64,000 nt of DNA, from positions 20,043 through 84,042 of the forward strand of contig NZ_KB903534.1 of NCBI RefSeq assembly GCF_000379805.1, written 5' to 3'. This document shows positions 42,009-50,804 of this stretch, piece by piece. Every line of letters starts with the position of its first letter. Position 1 is the first letter of the stretch. The translations under genes and the position numbers were made by a program. This stretch comes from Lewinella cohaerens DSM 23179. Lineage in GTDB: Bacteria; Bacteroidota; Bacteroidia; Chitinophagales; Saprospiraceae. The notes below the pieces were generated by a model. It was not told the origin of the DNA. It did no database searches and was given only the letters and a program-made list of their open reading frames with translations.

Positions 42009-42020
42009 AAAAGTAAGGTG

Positions 42021-43061
42021 TTAATTGTTATTCTTCTTCTTCCGCCTCTCCCACCAATCCTCCAGCACCCGCTCATCATCCAAGTCTGCGGGCGAAGTAA
42101 TCTCAATATCAAAAAAGGCAGCGTATTCTTTGATGGGCTCGAAACCGACACTCGCTCTGATGCTGTCAATGTTGAGAGGGTCTTCGACGGGGTAAACGGC
42201 AGACTTGCCCGTTACCGGATGTTTGGCAATTTGGGTGCCGTAACGCTGCCTTTGGCCTCTTCTCATCAGCACGCGATCTTGAAGGAAGGCGTAACTGGAC
42301 ATTCTGCTTTCCCCCTTTTCGGCAGATGCTCGGAGGAGCGGCAAGTATTTTTCCTGCACTTCAAGCGGGGAATGCTGAACCACCTGCCAGAGTGCCCGAT
42401 TTGCCGGTTCTCCTATTTTGTTGATGGCCAGCCAGCCGTGCTGGTCTAGTACAGATGCGACATAGATGAGGTTAAAACTATCCTGCATTTCCATCAGGTC
42501 GTAGTAAGCATTCAACTGGAGCGAATCATCCGCAAATTTTTCGCGGGCGCAGCTGAGGAGTTGCCTTAGGGTTTGGTCTTTGACCTTAATTTGATGTAAG
42601 GTGTCGGCTATCCCGCTGTACTTTTCTCTTCTTGCGTAGTTGGTGTCCATTATTTCCCGAAAGCGTTTGTGCTGCCGGAGGAACTCATATTCCGGATCGT
42701 TTTCTAAGCTCTCCAAAATTTTCTGGGGTTGCCAGCGCAGTAGTAAGGCTCTTTCGAGATAAAAAATAGAGCGTTCCTGGTTGCCCGCTTCGGTCCAATA
42801 GGAAAAACCATACGTATAAAAACCACTATCAGGAAACTGCCCTCCCTTCATTTTCAGTGCTTGATCGCACCGCTCACCTGCGGCGGCATATTGCCCCAAG
42901 TCAAATAAACTATCGGCCTGGTGGAACAGGTAATGAAATTCCTTGCCATGAGAATTTTGGGCAATCGTTGAATTGGGGAGTATCCCAAATAGAATAAGCG
43001 CACTCGCACAAAGAGCGATTTTTGTTGAGTTAGTAGAGAGCATAGTAAAATATTTGGACAC
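42021..43061 (-). CDS. Exported DUF6624 protein, paralogue 2
   Basis: This 346-aa protein begins with a hydrophobic signal (STKIALCASALILFGILPNS, cut near IAQN). A TPR-like N-terminal half (ADSLFDLGQYAAAGERCDQA, NQERSIFYLERALLLRWQPQ) is followed by a DUF6624 domain: KVKDQTLRQLLSCAREKF, VLDQHGWLAINKIGEPANRA, QVVQHSPLEVQEKYLPLLRA, AFLQDRVLMRRGQRQRYGTQ and VYPVEDPLNIDSIRASVGFE. Overall it is clearly homologous to the 33873-34850 protein, including the HGW...QEKYLPL...YGTQ core. It lies at the outer end of cassette 2, mirroring its paralogue at cassette 1. The function of DUF6624 is not established; the repeated neighbourhood is the best clue. Confidence 0.85.
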   Translation of the reverse strand: MSKYFTMLSTNSTKIALCASALILFGILPNSTIAQNSHGKEFHYLFHQADSLFDLGQYAAAGERCDQALKMKGGQFPDSGFYTYGFSYWTEAGNQERSIFYLERALLLRWQPQKILESLENDPEYEFLRQHKRFREIMDTNYARREKYSGIADTLHQIKVKDQTLRQLLSCAREKFADDSLQLNAYYDLMEMQDSFNLIYVASVLDQHGWLAINKIGEPANRALWQVVQHSPLEVQEKYLPLLRASAEKGESRMSSYAFLQDRVLMRRGQRQRYGTQIAKHPVTGKSAVYPVEDPLNIDSIRASVGFEPIKEYAAFFDIEITSPADLDDERVLEDWWERRKKKNNN

Positions 43062-43148
43062 ACATTTTTGAACAGTCTCCCAAAAAGATCACTATGACAA
43101 GAGATCGAGATGGAAAAATAAAGAAGGCTCCTTGTAGTCCCCAGACTA

Positions 43149-43409
43149 TCCCGACCTTCTTGGTCGGGAATATATCCTGCTGGTCTCCGGACCAGCGAGT
43201 CATGAATAATACATCTCTAAAAGTGTCACGCTCCTTTACCAGCTAGACACGCTACTCCTGTACCTCCCCCCGCGCAAGCTGCCTGGAGGGTGCGACCGCA
43301 GGGAAGCAGTGGCCCTTCTCCCGACTGTCGCAGTCGGGAGAAGGGCCACGGAGCGAATAGCGAACCCCGGAAGGGAGCGACCCTGCCCCGACCAGCGGAA
43401 GGGGCAGGG
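43149..43409. repeat. Series of perfect hairpins in a 366-base gene-free gap
   Basis: Four palindromes fill the gap between the DUF6624 gene and the BNR-repeat gene: 43149-43169 (TCCCGACC-ttctt-GGTCGGGA), 43179-43196 (GCTGGTC-TCCG-GACCAGC), 43311-43347 (a perfect 17-bp stem with a 3-base loop, arms GGCCCTTCTCCCGACTG) and 43381-43409 (CCCTGCCCC/GGGGCAGGG). No U-run follows them in either direction. They may be REP-type units or processing sites; no gene is seen. Confidence 0.65.
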
Positions 43410-43428
43410 ATGCGCCCAAATGATTGTC

Positions 43429-46400
43429 TTACTCCATTTTCACAGCTTCCATCTCCCTAAAGAGCTTCACTGTAATGGCTTGCACTTTGGTGCGGTAATC
43501 GACAAAGTCTTCCGTTACCAACTTGTTTACGCTTTCCAGAACTTCGGCTGTGTGTTGGCGGGCTTTCTCCATCGTGAAACCTACCATCTGGCTCGGTTCG
43601 CCGTTGATGTCGCCAATGTAACGGCGTACGCCCCAGAGGCTGTTCATTAAAGTATTGGGGTCGCGCTTAATGCCTTTTACGTCTTCGGGCTCCATGAAGA
43701 GCTCTTCTACTTGGGCGATGCTGTCGCGCAGGGCTTTGCCCCATTTTTTGACTTCTTGCTGGGTAGAATCTGGAGCGTGTACGAGGGCTTGCTCTACCAG
43801 TTTCATGTCTTTTTGCATTTCTTGCAGGCGGTTGAAAGCTTCGGTAGCAGCCGTTACAATTTTTTCCAGTTCGGCATTGGCAGCATCACGATTGGCCCAG
43901 GTGCTGGCAGCATATTCAATGCGTGGGTCAGCGTGTACGTTTACCGTGGTCTCACCACTTTCTTCGCCATAGGTCATCAGTAGCGTGTAGGTGCCGGGGG
44001 CAACACTCGCGCCGGTTGGAGGGTCTGCATCGGGCCTGCGCTCGCGGCGACTCGGGAATGAAAAACCATCACCGCGCAGGTTCCAGGTGAAGCGGTTAAA
44101 CCCTGGCTCCACTTTCCTCGTAAAGGTGCGAATGGTATCACCAGCACTGTCGATAACCTGAATTTTCACCTTGTCGCTGCCACCTTTTTTCTTGCGTTTA
44201 GGTTGTCCTTCCGCTTCTTCGTCCCCTTCTTCCTGATCTTTCATCTCCTCTTTGGGAGCTTCTTCTGCTTTTTTGTCTTTAGGTTTTACCCATACCGTGA
44301 GCAGCGCGCCACGTGGGCGATCCTCTCCCACAAATTCAGCATCTGCAATAAAGCGAATTCCCTGATAGCTACGGCGTTCTGCCAAGTAGGCATCAGGAGA
44401 AGGGAAAGTGGCGAATGGTTTTTCCAAAATGGCACCTTCCGTGCGAGCGGCTTCCCTCATCGGGCGCAAATCGTCCAAAATCCAGGCGGCGCGGCCAAAA
44501 GTGCCGATAATCAAATCTTGCTCACGCGGGTGGATTTTCATATCCGCCACCGGCACACCGGGGAATCCTTCTGTCCACTTGGTCCAGTTTTTACCATAGT
44601 CGATACTGAAGTACAGGCCGTGGTCGGTGCCCAGCCATAGGTGACCAGGTTCCTGAGGGTCTTGCACTATGCTGAGGGTGTATCCGCTCACATCATCGGC
44701 GTCTACTATTCGGTCCCAATTTTGGCCGTAGCTGCGGGTGTGGTACACCATTGGCTCAAAATTATTACGGCGGTAATCATTCACCACCACAAAAGCTTCG
44801 CCCTGGTTTTTTTGCGATACTTCAATGTAAGGAATCCAGCTTCCGGCTGGCGCACCTGGTAGTTTGGCTGCAAGGTTGGTCCACGAATCACCACCGTCAT
44901 GCGTCAGTTGCAGGTTGCCATCATCGGTGCCTACCCACAGGGTTTGCGCGTCAAAAGGGTCAGGAGCAATGGCCAGAATAGTGGTATAGTTTTCGGCTTG
45001 CGTGGCATCATAGGTCAGTCCACCACTGATATCGGCCTTTTGCTTCTCGGGGTCATTGGTCGTTAGGTCTGGGCTTATGATAGTCCAGTTTTGGCCACAG
45101 TCTGTACTTTTATGTACGTATTGGCTACCAAAGTAGATGGTGTTTTCTTCGTGTGGGTCTTGCGCCATGGCAGCATTCCAGTTGAAGCGTAACCGTTCTC
45201 CCTTTGGGTGAACAGGTTTAATGAAGGTTGTCGCGCCAGTCTTGCGGTCTACCAAGCCTACGTTACCACCTTGGCTCATAGCATATACGTAGCGGTTGTC
45301 GCTAGGCTTGAAAAACAGGTCAAAACCATCGCCGAAAAATACTTCTTGCCAATCGTGGTTAGTAATTCCTCCACTCTTCCAGGCTTGGCTGGGGCCTACC
45401 CACGAGCCATTGTCCTGCATACCACCGCCCACATTGTAGGGGATGTCCATGTCGTGATTGATATGGTAAAACTGTGCTGCCGGGATATTGGTCACAAAAC
45501 GCCAGGTCTTGCCCCGGTCGCGGCTTATGTTTAGACCACCATCGTTGCCCTCAATCAAGTAGTTGGGGTCATTGGGGTGTACCCAAAAAGCATGGTGATC
45601 GGGGTGAACGTTGGTACCATAATCCAGAATCACCTTAAAGGTTTTACCTCCATCTTCACTCAAGCTTACATAGGTGTAGAGGTTGTAGATCCGGTTTTCG
45701 TTGATGGGGTCTACGTATAGTTCAGCATAGTAAAACGGCCGGTTGCCGATGTTCTTTTCGCTGACGAGGTTCCATTTTTTGCCGCCATCAGTACTTTTGT
45801 ACAAACCGTTTACTTTGGCTTCCACCAGTGCGTAAATGATGTTCGGTTCGCTAGGTGCAATCGCCAAACCAATGCGGCCAAGGTCACCTTTAGGAAGGCC
45901 GTCTTCGGCAGTGCGTTGCACCCAGGTGTCGCCACCATCGTAGGTCATGTACAGACCAGATTGTGGGCCGCCAGAGTTGAAGTACCAAGGGTCGCGGTCA
46001 AATTCCCACATAGCAGCCAGCAGTTTGTCCGGGTTGGTAGGGTCCACCACCAGGTCGGCGATACCTACACCGTCGGCTACTTTGAGTACATGCTCCCAGG
46101 TGTTGCCACCATCTTCGGTACGAAAGACGCCCCGCTCGGGGTTAGGCCCCCAAATGGAGCCCATGGCCCCTACGTATACGATGTCGGGATTGTCACGATG
46201 GACGATGATGCGGTGAATGTTTCGTGTGTTCTCCAGGCCTACGAGTTCCCAGGTGTCGCCACCATCGCGGCTGCGGTAGAGGCCCTGCCCGGTATTGTGG
46301 CTATTTCTTGGGTTCCCTTCACCGGTGCCTACCCATATTTCGTCGGGATTGCGCTGGTTGATCTTGATAGCGCCAATGGCTTGTAGTGGTTGCTTGTCGA

Positions 46401-46674
46401 AGATCGCTTTCCAGGCAATACCGCCGTCGGTACTCTTCCAGACACCACCAGAGGCATTACCCGCGTAGATGATTTCCGGGTTACTGAGGTCAACATCAAT
46501 GGCGGTGACACGACCGCTCATACCGGCGGGGCCGATGTTGCGAGGCGCCAGGTCGCCGAAGTATTTCTGTTCGGGTAGTTCCTGGGCTACCAGGCTGAAA
46601 GCGAGCAGCTGTAAAATGATAAGGGCAAAGACGTTGCGATGCAATGTCTGTACAAGGTTTGTAAATTGTCGCAT
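43429..46674 (-). CDS. Exported BNR/sortilin-like beta-propeller protein
   Basis: This ~1081-aa protein starts at MRQFTNLV with signal peptide ...ALIILQLLAFSLVAQ; an in-frame ATG 7 codons upstream is also possible. Residues ~20-700 carry at least ten Asp-box/BNR units (SxDxGxxW): STDGGIAWKAIFDK, SRDGGDTWELVGLE, TEDGGNTWEHVLK, STDGGKKWNLVSE, SRDRGKTWRFVTN, THDGGDSWTNLAA, as in VPS10/sortilin-like and glycosidase-related propellers. A highly charged Lys/Glu linker (~795-835) precedes a C-terminal helical and beta part. No T9SS tail is evident. Such proteins are abundant in Bacteroidota envelopes, without a defined activity. Long intergenic DNA on both sides suggests a single-gene unit. Confidence 0.88.
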   Translation of the reverse strand: MRQFTNLVQTLHRNVFALIILQLLAFSLVAQELPEQKYFGDLAPRNIGPAGMSGRVTAIDVDLSNPEIIYAGNASGGVWKSTDGGIAWKAIFDKQPLQAIGAIKINQRNPDEIWVGTGEGNPRNSHNTGQGLYRSRDGGDTWELVGLENTRNIHRIIVHRDNPDIVYVGAMGSIWGPNPERGVFRTEDGGNTWEHVLKVADGVGIADLVVDPTNPDKLLAAMWEFDRDPWYFNSGGPQSGLYMTYDGGDTWVQRTAEDGLPKGDLGRIGLAIAPSEPNIIYALVEAKVNGLYKSTDGGKKWNLVSEKNIGNRPFYYAELYVDPINENRIYNLYTYVSLSEDGGKTFKVILDYGTNVHPDHHAFWVHPNDPNYLIEGNDGGLNISRDRGKTWRFVTNIPAAQFYHINHDMDIPYNVGGGMQDNGSWVGPSQAWKSGGITNHDWQEVFFGDGFDLFFKPSDNRYVYAMSQGGNVGLVDRKTGATTFIKPVHPKGERLRFNWNAAMAQDPHEENTIYFGSQYVHKSTDCGQNWTIISPDLTTNDPEKQKADISGGLTYDATQAENYTTILAIAPDPFDAQTLWVGTDDGNLQLTHDGGDSWTNLAAKLPGAPAGSWIPYIEVSQKNQGEAFVVVNDYRRNNFEPMVYHTRSYGQNWDRIVDADDVSGYTLSIVQDPQEPGHLWLGTDHGLYFSIDYGKNWTKWTEGFPGVPVADMKIHPREQDLIIGTFGRAAWILDDLRPMREAARTEGAILEKPFATFPSPDAYLAERRSYQGIRFIADAEFVGEDRPRGALLTVWVKPKDKKAEEAPKEEMKDQEEGDEEAEGQPKRKKKGGSDKVKIQVIDSAGDTIRTFTRKVEPGFNRFTWNLRGDGFSFPSRRERRPDADPPTGASVAPGTYTLLMTYGEESGETTVNVHADPRIEYAASTWANRDAANAELEKIVTAATEAFNRLQEMQKDMKLVEQALVHAPDSTQQEVKKWGKALRDSIAQVEELFMEPEDVKGIKRDPNTLMNSLWGVRRYIGDINGEPSQMVGFTMEKARQHTAEVLESVNKLVTEDFVDYRTKVQAITVKLFREMEAVKME

Positions 46675-46695
46675 ACTAGTGTAGATAAAAGACAT

Positions 46696-47274
46696 TATAT
46701 CGCAACATTTTTGTTGCTATAAGGCCTATTCATTAAAGGTTTACAAGAGGGATTCTTCCCGTTGGTAAAGAAAAGCAAAACAGGCAGTTCTGCAAAATGT
46801 TTCACTGCATCAGGGGAGTTAGACGCTGCTTTATGATAGTTTGTTTTCGTATTTGGGCACTTCCCCTCCGCAAAGCTACGGGGCCGGGTCGTCCGCCACG
46901 CGCTATTCGCTTGGCCCTGCGGGCTGCCCGGTGCCCGGGCCTGACTCCCACCCCTAGTGCGGTGAACCTGGCAGAGGGGAGGGCTGATCGTAGATCGTAC
47001 TGGTACGATTGGGTGCGGAGTGCGAGGTGCGGAGTGCGCTGAACGCTTCCGACTTCTGGCTTCCCATTTCCGACTTTTTGTGCGGGGTGCGGTGCGAGAA
47101 ACAACCAACGTTTACACTCTTACACCTTTTTAACTTTTACACTAATGAGGGGCTCCCACCCCTAGTGCGAGGTGATTACCTGAATTCGGTGGCCTAACTT
47201 TTACACGCTTCCAACACTTATATCTTTACACCAGATTACTTCCTCCGACTTCGACTCGAAACGTATGATCGCAC
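46696..47274. other. Gene-poor intergenic region with direct repeats
   Basis: About 580 bases without a convincing gene. CTCCCACCCCTAGTGCG occurs twice, at about 46948 and 47155, and TTTACAC(T/C)CTTACACC-type words recur near 47109-47141, as they do at 20651-20690. Overlapping ORFs on both strands have low-complexity, Arg/Pro-rich translations and are not supported. The region looks like decayed or repeat-derived DNA. Confidence 0.5.
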
Positions 47275-47556
47275 TCTACGGTTGGGACACATTTATGTGT
47301 TTTGACCTCAGTAGAGGTCATCTATTGGTAGAACGATGTTTATTAGGATTAAAAACGACCTCGGATGAGGTCGAATATCAATTCCTATTGGATGAGAGGG
47401 CCGAACGAATCAAAGCGGAGGGCTATATTTCCCATTATGCGACCTCATCCGAGGTCGTTTCTCATTTATTTATTGGTTTCTACCAATATTCCACCTCTCC
47501 GAGGTGTTTTTTCTTGATCCTGTTCTTTATTTTGTTGAAGATGTGTCCCAACGGTA
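47275..47556. mobile_element. MITE-like element with TACGGTTGGGACACAT ends and internal hairpins
   Basis: The left end TACGGTTGGGACACAT (47277-47292) and right end ATGTGTCCCAACGGTA (47541-47556) are inverted copies with one mismatch. Inside are four short perfect hairpins: 47303-47320 (TGACCTC-agta-GAGGTCA), 47356-47373 (CGACCTC-GGAT-GAGGTCG), 47440-47457 (CGACCTC-ATCC-GAGGTCG, the inverse of the previous one) and 47492-47506 (CACCTC-TCC-GAGGTG). A 100-codon ORF runs through it but encodes mainly the hairpins; I do not recognise a transposase. This looks like a non-autonomous element mobilised by an IS elsewhere. Confidence 0.6.
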
Positions 47557-47602
47557 GGCCGCACTAGTACGATGGCCGTCGTCTTCCCCGGAAAGAGCAA
47601 AT

Positions 47603-48013
47603 TCAAAAATCAGGATCGTCAAGAATATCGGAGTTTGTACGCTTGGTTTTCGCTTTAGCGTACTGATTACCATAATACATGATAAAAGCAAATAGCGGCC
47701 AAACTATGAAAAACCAAAATTTTGCCATAGGTACGTGGTACATGGCTAATAAAAAGAATCCTTGTATAGCAATAGGTCCCCATAGAAGTTGGCCACCCTT
47801 TTTATGAAGACGATAATAACTAAAGCTGCAAATGATAATCCATATTCCTGGTGATTCGAGGAGGAAGGGAAGCAAGTTTTCCATTCCTTTATACCGTTCA
47901 ATATATCCCCTTGATTGCCAAGTACCTAATCCGAATACCTCTCTTGTCAGTTGGAAGGCTCCAAAAAGGATAGCTAACCATAAAAAGAGCTGAGGAGTGG
48001 TAGGCTTTTTCAT
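47603..48013 (-). CDS. Hypothetical membrane protein downstream of tdk
   Basis: The start giving MKKPTTPQLFLWLAILFGAF (136 aa) lies 2 bases after the tdk stop, so the two genes are almost certainly co-transcribed. Longer in-frame starts would run inside tdk and are rejected. There are probably three or four hydrophobic segments: residues ~8-26, ~52-68 (ESPGIWIIICSFSYYRL), ~80-97 (WGPIAIQGFFLLAMYHV) and ~100-117 (FWFFIVWPLFAFIMYYG). The C-terminal tail NQYAKAKTKRTNSDILDDPD is soluble. No family recognised. Confidence 0.75.
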   Translation of the reverse strand: MKKPTTPQLFLWLAILFGAFQLTREVFGLGTWQSRGYIERYKGMENLLPFLLESPGIWIIICSFSYYRLHKKGGQLLWGPIAIQGFFLLAMYHVPMAKFWFFIVWPLFAFIMYYGNQYAKAKTKRTNSDILDDPDF

Positions 48014-48015
48014 TG

Positions 48016-48600
48016 TTATTTCAAATCCAGAATATTCCCCATGTTGTAACAAGAGCGGCAGCGCGGTTCGTATTTGTCTTTCTCTCCCAATACTACGGTT
48101 GAATCTTCGGTCGAGAGACGGTAAGAGTGAGTGGCAAGGTTGCCGCAGTGAGAGCAAATGGCGTGTACTTTGGTGATATATTCAGCTACAGCTAGCAGTC
48201 CGGGGATGGGACCGAAGGGCAAGCCTCTGAAATCCATATCCAGCCCGGCGACGATCACTCTTTTACCCGAAAGGGCGAGTTTTTGAACGTTTTGAATCAA
48301 ATCCTGATCAAAAAATTGGGCTTCATCAATACCTACAACGGTAACGTCGTCCCCTACTTTTAGGATTTTTTCGGAATGATCGATTGGGCTTGCCAGAATG
48401 AAATTTTCATCATGTGAAACGACTTTGACATTGTCGTAACGGGTATCAACGCGGGGTTTGTAGATTTCTACTTTTTGGTTAGCAAATTTGGCGCGTTTGA
48501 GGCGGCGTAAGAGTTCTTCGGTTTTTCCCGAAAACATGGAGCCGCAAATTACTTCAATCCAGCCACTGCGCTGCCCACGAAAGAAAGGTTCTAGAAACAT
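48016..48600 (-). CDS. tdk: Thymidine kinase (type II)
   Basis: This enzyme phosphorylates thymidine to dTMP with ATP in nucleotide salvage. Motifs: Walker [21 protein letters not shown] (GSMFSGKT), the [10 protein letters not shown] substrate region, [20 protein letters not shown] with the catalytic Glu of [25 protein letters not shown] and the zinc site CSHCGN...CRSCYN. Length of 194 aa is standard. It is transcribed with a small membrane protein gene downstream. A near-consensus TATCTTTC word lies about 18 bases before the ATG. Confidence 0.97.
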   Translation of the reverse strand: MFLEPFFRGQRSGWIEVICGSMFSGKTEELLRRLKRAKFANQKVEIYKPRVDTRYDNVKVVSHDENFILASPIDHSEKILKVGDDVTVVGIDEAQFFDQDLIQNVQKLALSGKRVIVAGLDMDFRGLPFGPIPGLLAVAEYITKVHAICSHCGNLATHSYRLSTEDSTVVLGEKDKYEPRCRSCYNMGNILDLK

Positions 48601-48748
48601 AAGGTAAGCTTTAGCCCGAAAGATAGGGTAGCTTCACAATTTTACCCAAGAAAAACGGGTTATCCTTAGCACAATAACAGATAAGCCTTTATTTTTGGGC
48701 TCGTTCTGAAAATTATCCCGTCAAATTACTAAGACGTTAGCCAACTAC

Positions 48749-49432
48749 ATGGACTTACAACAAGCGAAAATTCTACTAGAAAAAATCAATGCCCTTCACA
48801 AATCCGTTAGTCTGGATAAGGGAGATGTTTCCAATATTGAGCGCGATTTGATGCTCAGCTATATTCGCCAATTCTATGAGGCTTACCTCAATACGGATAC
48901 CAGTGCTGCACCACAGCCAGTGATAAAGGCGATGCCACCGCCTGCACCTGTGGCACCGGTAGAAAAAACAGTTTCGGAGCCATTGCCTCCTAAAGTGGAA
49001 GTGGAGCCAGCTCCTGCGCCACCACCACCTCCTCCTCCAGCACCAAAGCCTGCGCCGGTTGTTGAAACACCTCCTCCAGCGCCAGCCCCTGCGCCACCTC
49101 CTCCAGCGCCTGCAAAAAAGGTAGCTAGTAATGGTGTTGAAGCACTTTTTAAGCATAAAGCAGCCAAAGAACTTTCTGAGAAATTAAGTCAGCAGGCGAT
49201 TGTTGACCTCACTCGTGCGATGTCTATCAACGATAAGTTGCTTTATTCCAATGAACTATTTGGCCGTGATATGGCTGCGATGAACGAAACACTCCAACAG
49301 CTCAATAAATTGGGAAGTATGGAGGAAGCTCGCGAGCTGCTCATTGATATTGCCGAAAAGAATGACTGGACAGAGGATGAGCGCACCGATGTAGCGGAGA
49401 GTTTCATCAAGCTAATAAGAAGGAAATACTAG
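48749..49432 (+). CDS. Hypothetical cytoplasmic protein with central proline-rich linker
   Basis: This 227-aa protein has three parts: an N-terminal helical region (~1-48, AKILLEKINALHKSVSLDKG, ERDLMLSYIRQFYEAYLN), a Pro/Ala-rich linker (~50-130, many APAPPPPP runs) and a C-terminal helical domain (~135-227) with LSQQAIVDLTRAMSINDKLL, YSNELFGRDMAAMNETLQQL and NDWTEDERTDVAESFIKLIR. The C-terminal pattern (KxLYxNELFGxD...L) is widely conserved in Bacteroidota and often annotated only as hypothetical. No signal peptide. It is convergent with def, with 4 bases between stops, and divergent from tdk. Role not known. Confidence 0.82.
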   Translation: MDLQQAKILLEKINALHKSVSLDKGDVSNIERDLMLSYIRQFYEAYLNTDTSAAPQPVIKAMPPPAPVAPVEKTVSEPLPPKVEVEPAPAPPPPPPPAPKPAPVVETPPPAPAPAPPPPAPAKKVASNGVEALFKHKAAKELSEKLSQQAIVDLTRAMSINDKLLYSNELFGRDMAAMNETLQQLNKLGSMEEARELLIDIAEKNDWTEDERTDVAESFIKLIRRKY

Positions 49433-49436
49433 CCGA

Positions 49437-49988
49437 TTAGACGAACTTCATTCTGTAATCGGCGCTCACTTTGCCTTTCTTGATGTTTTCAAGTTTCCGC
49501 TTGATGAGGCGTTTTTTGATGGGTTTGAGATACTCTGTGAAGAGTATACCATCGGTATGGTCATATTCGTGTTGGATAACACGGGCGTTGAGGCCAGTGA
49601 ACGTCGCTTCTTGTTCCTCAAAGTTTTCATCTACCCAGCGTAAGCGAATATTAGCGGGGCGTTCAACATCACCGCGCACGTCGGGAATACTGAGACAGCC
49701 TTCTTCATAAGGCCATTCTTCGCCTGATTCTTCTACCTTTTCGGCATTGATGAAGGTCATCTTTATACCTTCGGCTTCTTTGCCTTCTTCCATCATCTGG
49801 ACCGTGTCGACGACAAAAAGCCGGATGGCTTTACCAATTTGTGGTGCAGCCAGTCCTACGCCATTGGCGTGGTACATGGTTTCCCACATGTCTGCAATGA
49901 GTTTTTCCAGCTTAGGATACTCAGGAGTAATGGGTTGACCCATTTTTTTTAAAACCGGTTGCCCGTAGGCGTAAACTGACAATAACAT
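49437..49988 (-). CDS. def: Peptide deformylase
   Basis: This metalloenzyme removes the formyl group from the N-terminal methionine of new proteins. The three family motifs are intact: GVGLAAPQIG (residues ~43-52), EEGCLSIP with the metal-binding Cys (~95-102) and HEYDH with two metal-binding His and the catalytic Glu (~139-143). Length of 183 aa fits. The N-terminus MLLSVYAYGQPVLKKMGQPI is normal. The next gene on the strand (ruvX) is 250 bases upstream, separated by a long-hairpin repeat, so the classic operon seen in some Bacteroidota is interrupted here. Confidence 0.97.
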   Translation of the reverse strand: MLLSVYAYGQPVLKKMGQPITPEYPKLEKLIADMWETMYHANGVGLAAPQIGKAIRLFVVDTVQMMEEGKEAEGIKMTFINAEKVEESGEEWPYEEGCLSIPDVRGDVERPANIRLRWVDENFEEQEATFTGLNARVIQHEYDHTDGILFTEYLKPIKKRLIKRKLENIKKGKVSADYRMKFV

Positions 49989-50135
49989 AAAACCATATTA
50001 ATAAGATTCTCTAATATTTCTTGTGTTTGAAGTCAATCGAAAACAAAAATCACGCTTCTTATCAGTCGCTTAATATTTTTGCTTTAGCTTGCCTACGAAA
50101 AATATCAGAGAAGGATTAATAATTATTCGCTTGAG

Positions 50136-50258
50136 AACAGCACGAAAATAGATTGCGTTTTTATTTTCCATAATAGATGACTAAGCGGTTCACTTTATTT
50201 AAGTGTGTTATCTATTTGGGAAATCTGAAAAAAAACGCAATCTATTTTCTGCGCAATA
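50136..50258. repeat. Long-hairpin repeat element, copy 3 (overlaps ruvX 3' end)
   Basis: It starts AACAGCACGAAAATA and ends TATTTTCTGCGCAATA. The left arm GAAAATAGATTGCGTTTTTA pairs with the right arm AAAAAACGCAATCTATTTTC. The centre TAGATGACTAAGCGGTTCAC with AAGTGTGTTATCTATT matches the other copies. The outer stem differs from copy 1 (AGATTGCGT instead of AAACACGA), with matching changes in the opposite arm. The right end encodes the last codons of ruvX (...RRK-stop). Between ruvX and def it may serve as a terminator-like structure. Confidence 0.75.
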
Positions 50259-50661
50259 TTTCGAGGTATTCCTGCAAAATGATAGTGGCTGCGATTTTAT
50301 CCACCAGCCCTTTTTCTTGCCTTTTTTTGCGTTTGAGGCCACTTTGCATGATGGCTTCTTTGGCCATCACAGAAGTATAACCTTCATCTTGCAAGACGAG
50401 TTTAAGCTGAGGGTATAATTTTTCCAATTTTCGTTTTAGCCCTATAACATGGGGTGTAACTTTGGTTGGATTACCATCCGCATGACGAGGCTCTCCTATA
50501 ACGACGGTTTCAACTTCTTCTTCTGAAAAGTACTTTTCCAGATAAGAAAGTAGATCCTGCGTTGCCACAGTATCCAACCCATTAGCGATGATCTGGAGTG
50601 GATCTGTCACTGCCAGGCCGGTGCGTTTGGTGCCGTAGTCGATTGCTAAAATTCTTGCCAC
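50242..50661 (-). CDS. ruvX: YqgF/RuvX putative pre-16S rRNA nuclease
   Basis: This 139-aa RNase H-fold protein is involved in processing of the 16S rRNA 5' end; it was formerly called a Holliday junction resolvase. Motifs: LAIDYGTKRTGLAVTDPL at the start (catalytic Asp in IDYG), VVIGEPRHADGNPT in the middle and LVLQDEGYTSVMAKEAIMQS (catalytic Glu/Asp region), then KGLVDKIAATIILQEYLE with the last conserved Asp. The start codon is GTG. The final three to five codons come from the long-hairpin repeat, which may have replaced the original 3' end. A TATCTTTG word lies 5 bases upstream on the minus strand. Confidence 0.95.
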   Translation of the reverse strand: MARILAIDYGTKRTGLAVTDPLQIIANGLDTVATQDLLSYLEKYFSEEEVETVVIGEPRHADGNPTKVTPHVIGLKRKLEKLYPQLKLVLQDEGYTSVMAKEAIMQSGLKRKKRQEKGLVDKIAATIILQEYLEILRRK

Positions 50662-50804
50662 GGCGCAAAGATAGGCACAATAACTGACGGATAATTAATA
50701 AATGGGTGGGGAGTTTTGAGTGAAGGCCTTTACTAGCTATTGATTTTTGAGTTATGTGTATGGTTTAAAACTCTTTTTAAGAAAAATACGTGCGGATGCG
50801 TTTG

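Noticed and set aside
47265-47567. 100-codon ORF within the MITE-like element
   Set aside because: Its translation is dominated by hairpin-encoded segments and no transposase motif is visible, so it is treated as part of the element.
48776-49167. Antisense ORFs rich in Arg/Trp or Gly/Ala over the proline-rich linker
   Set aside because: They are shadows of the Pro/Ala-rich coding sequence on the plus strand.
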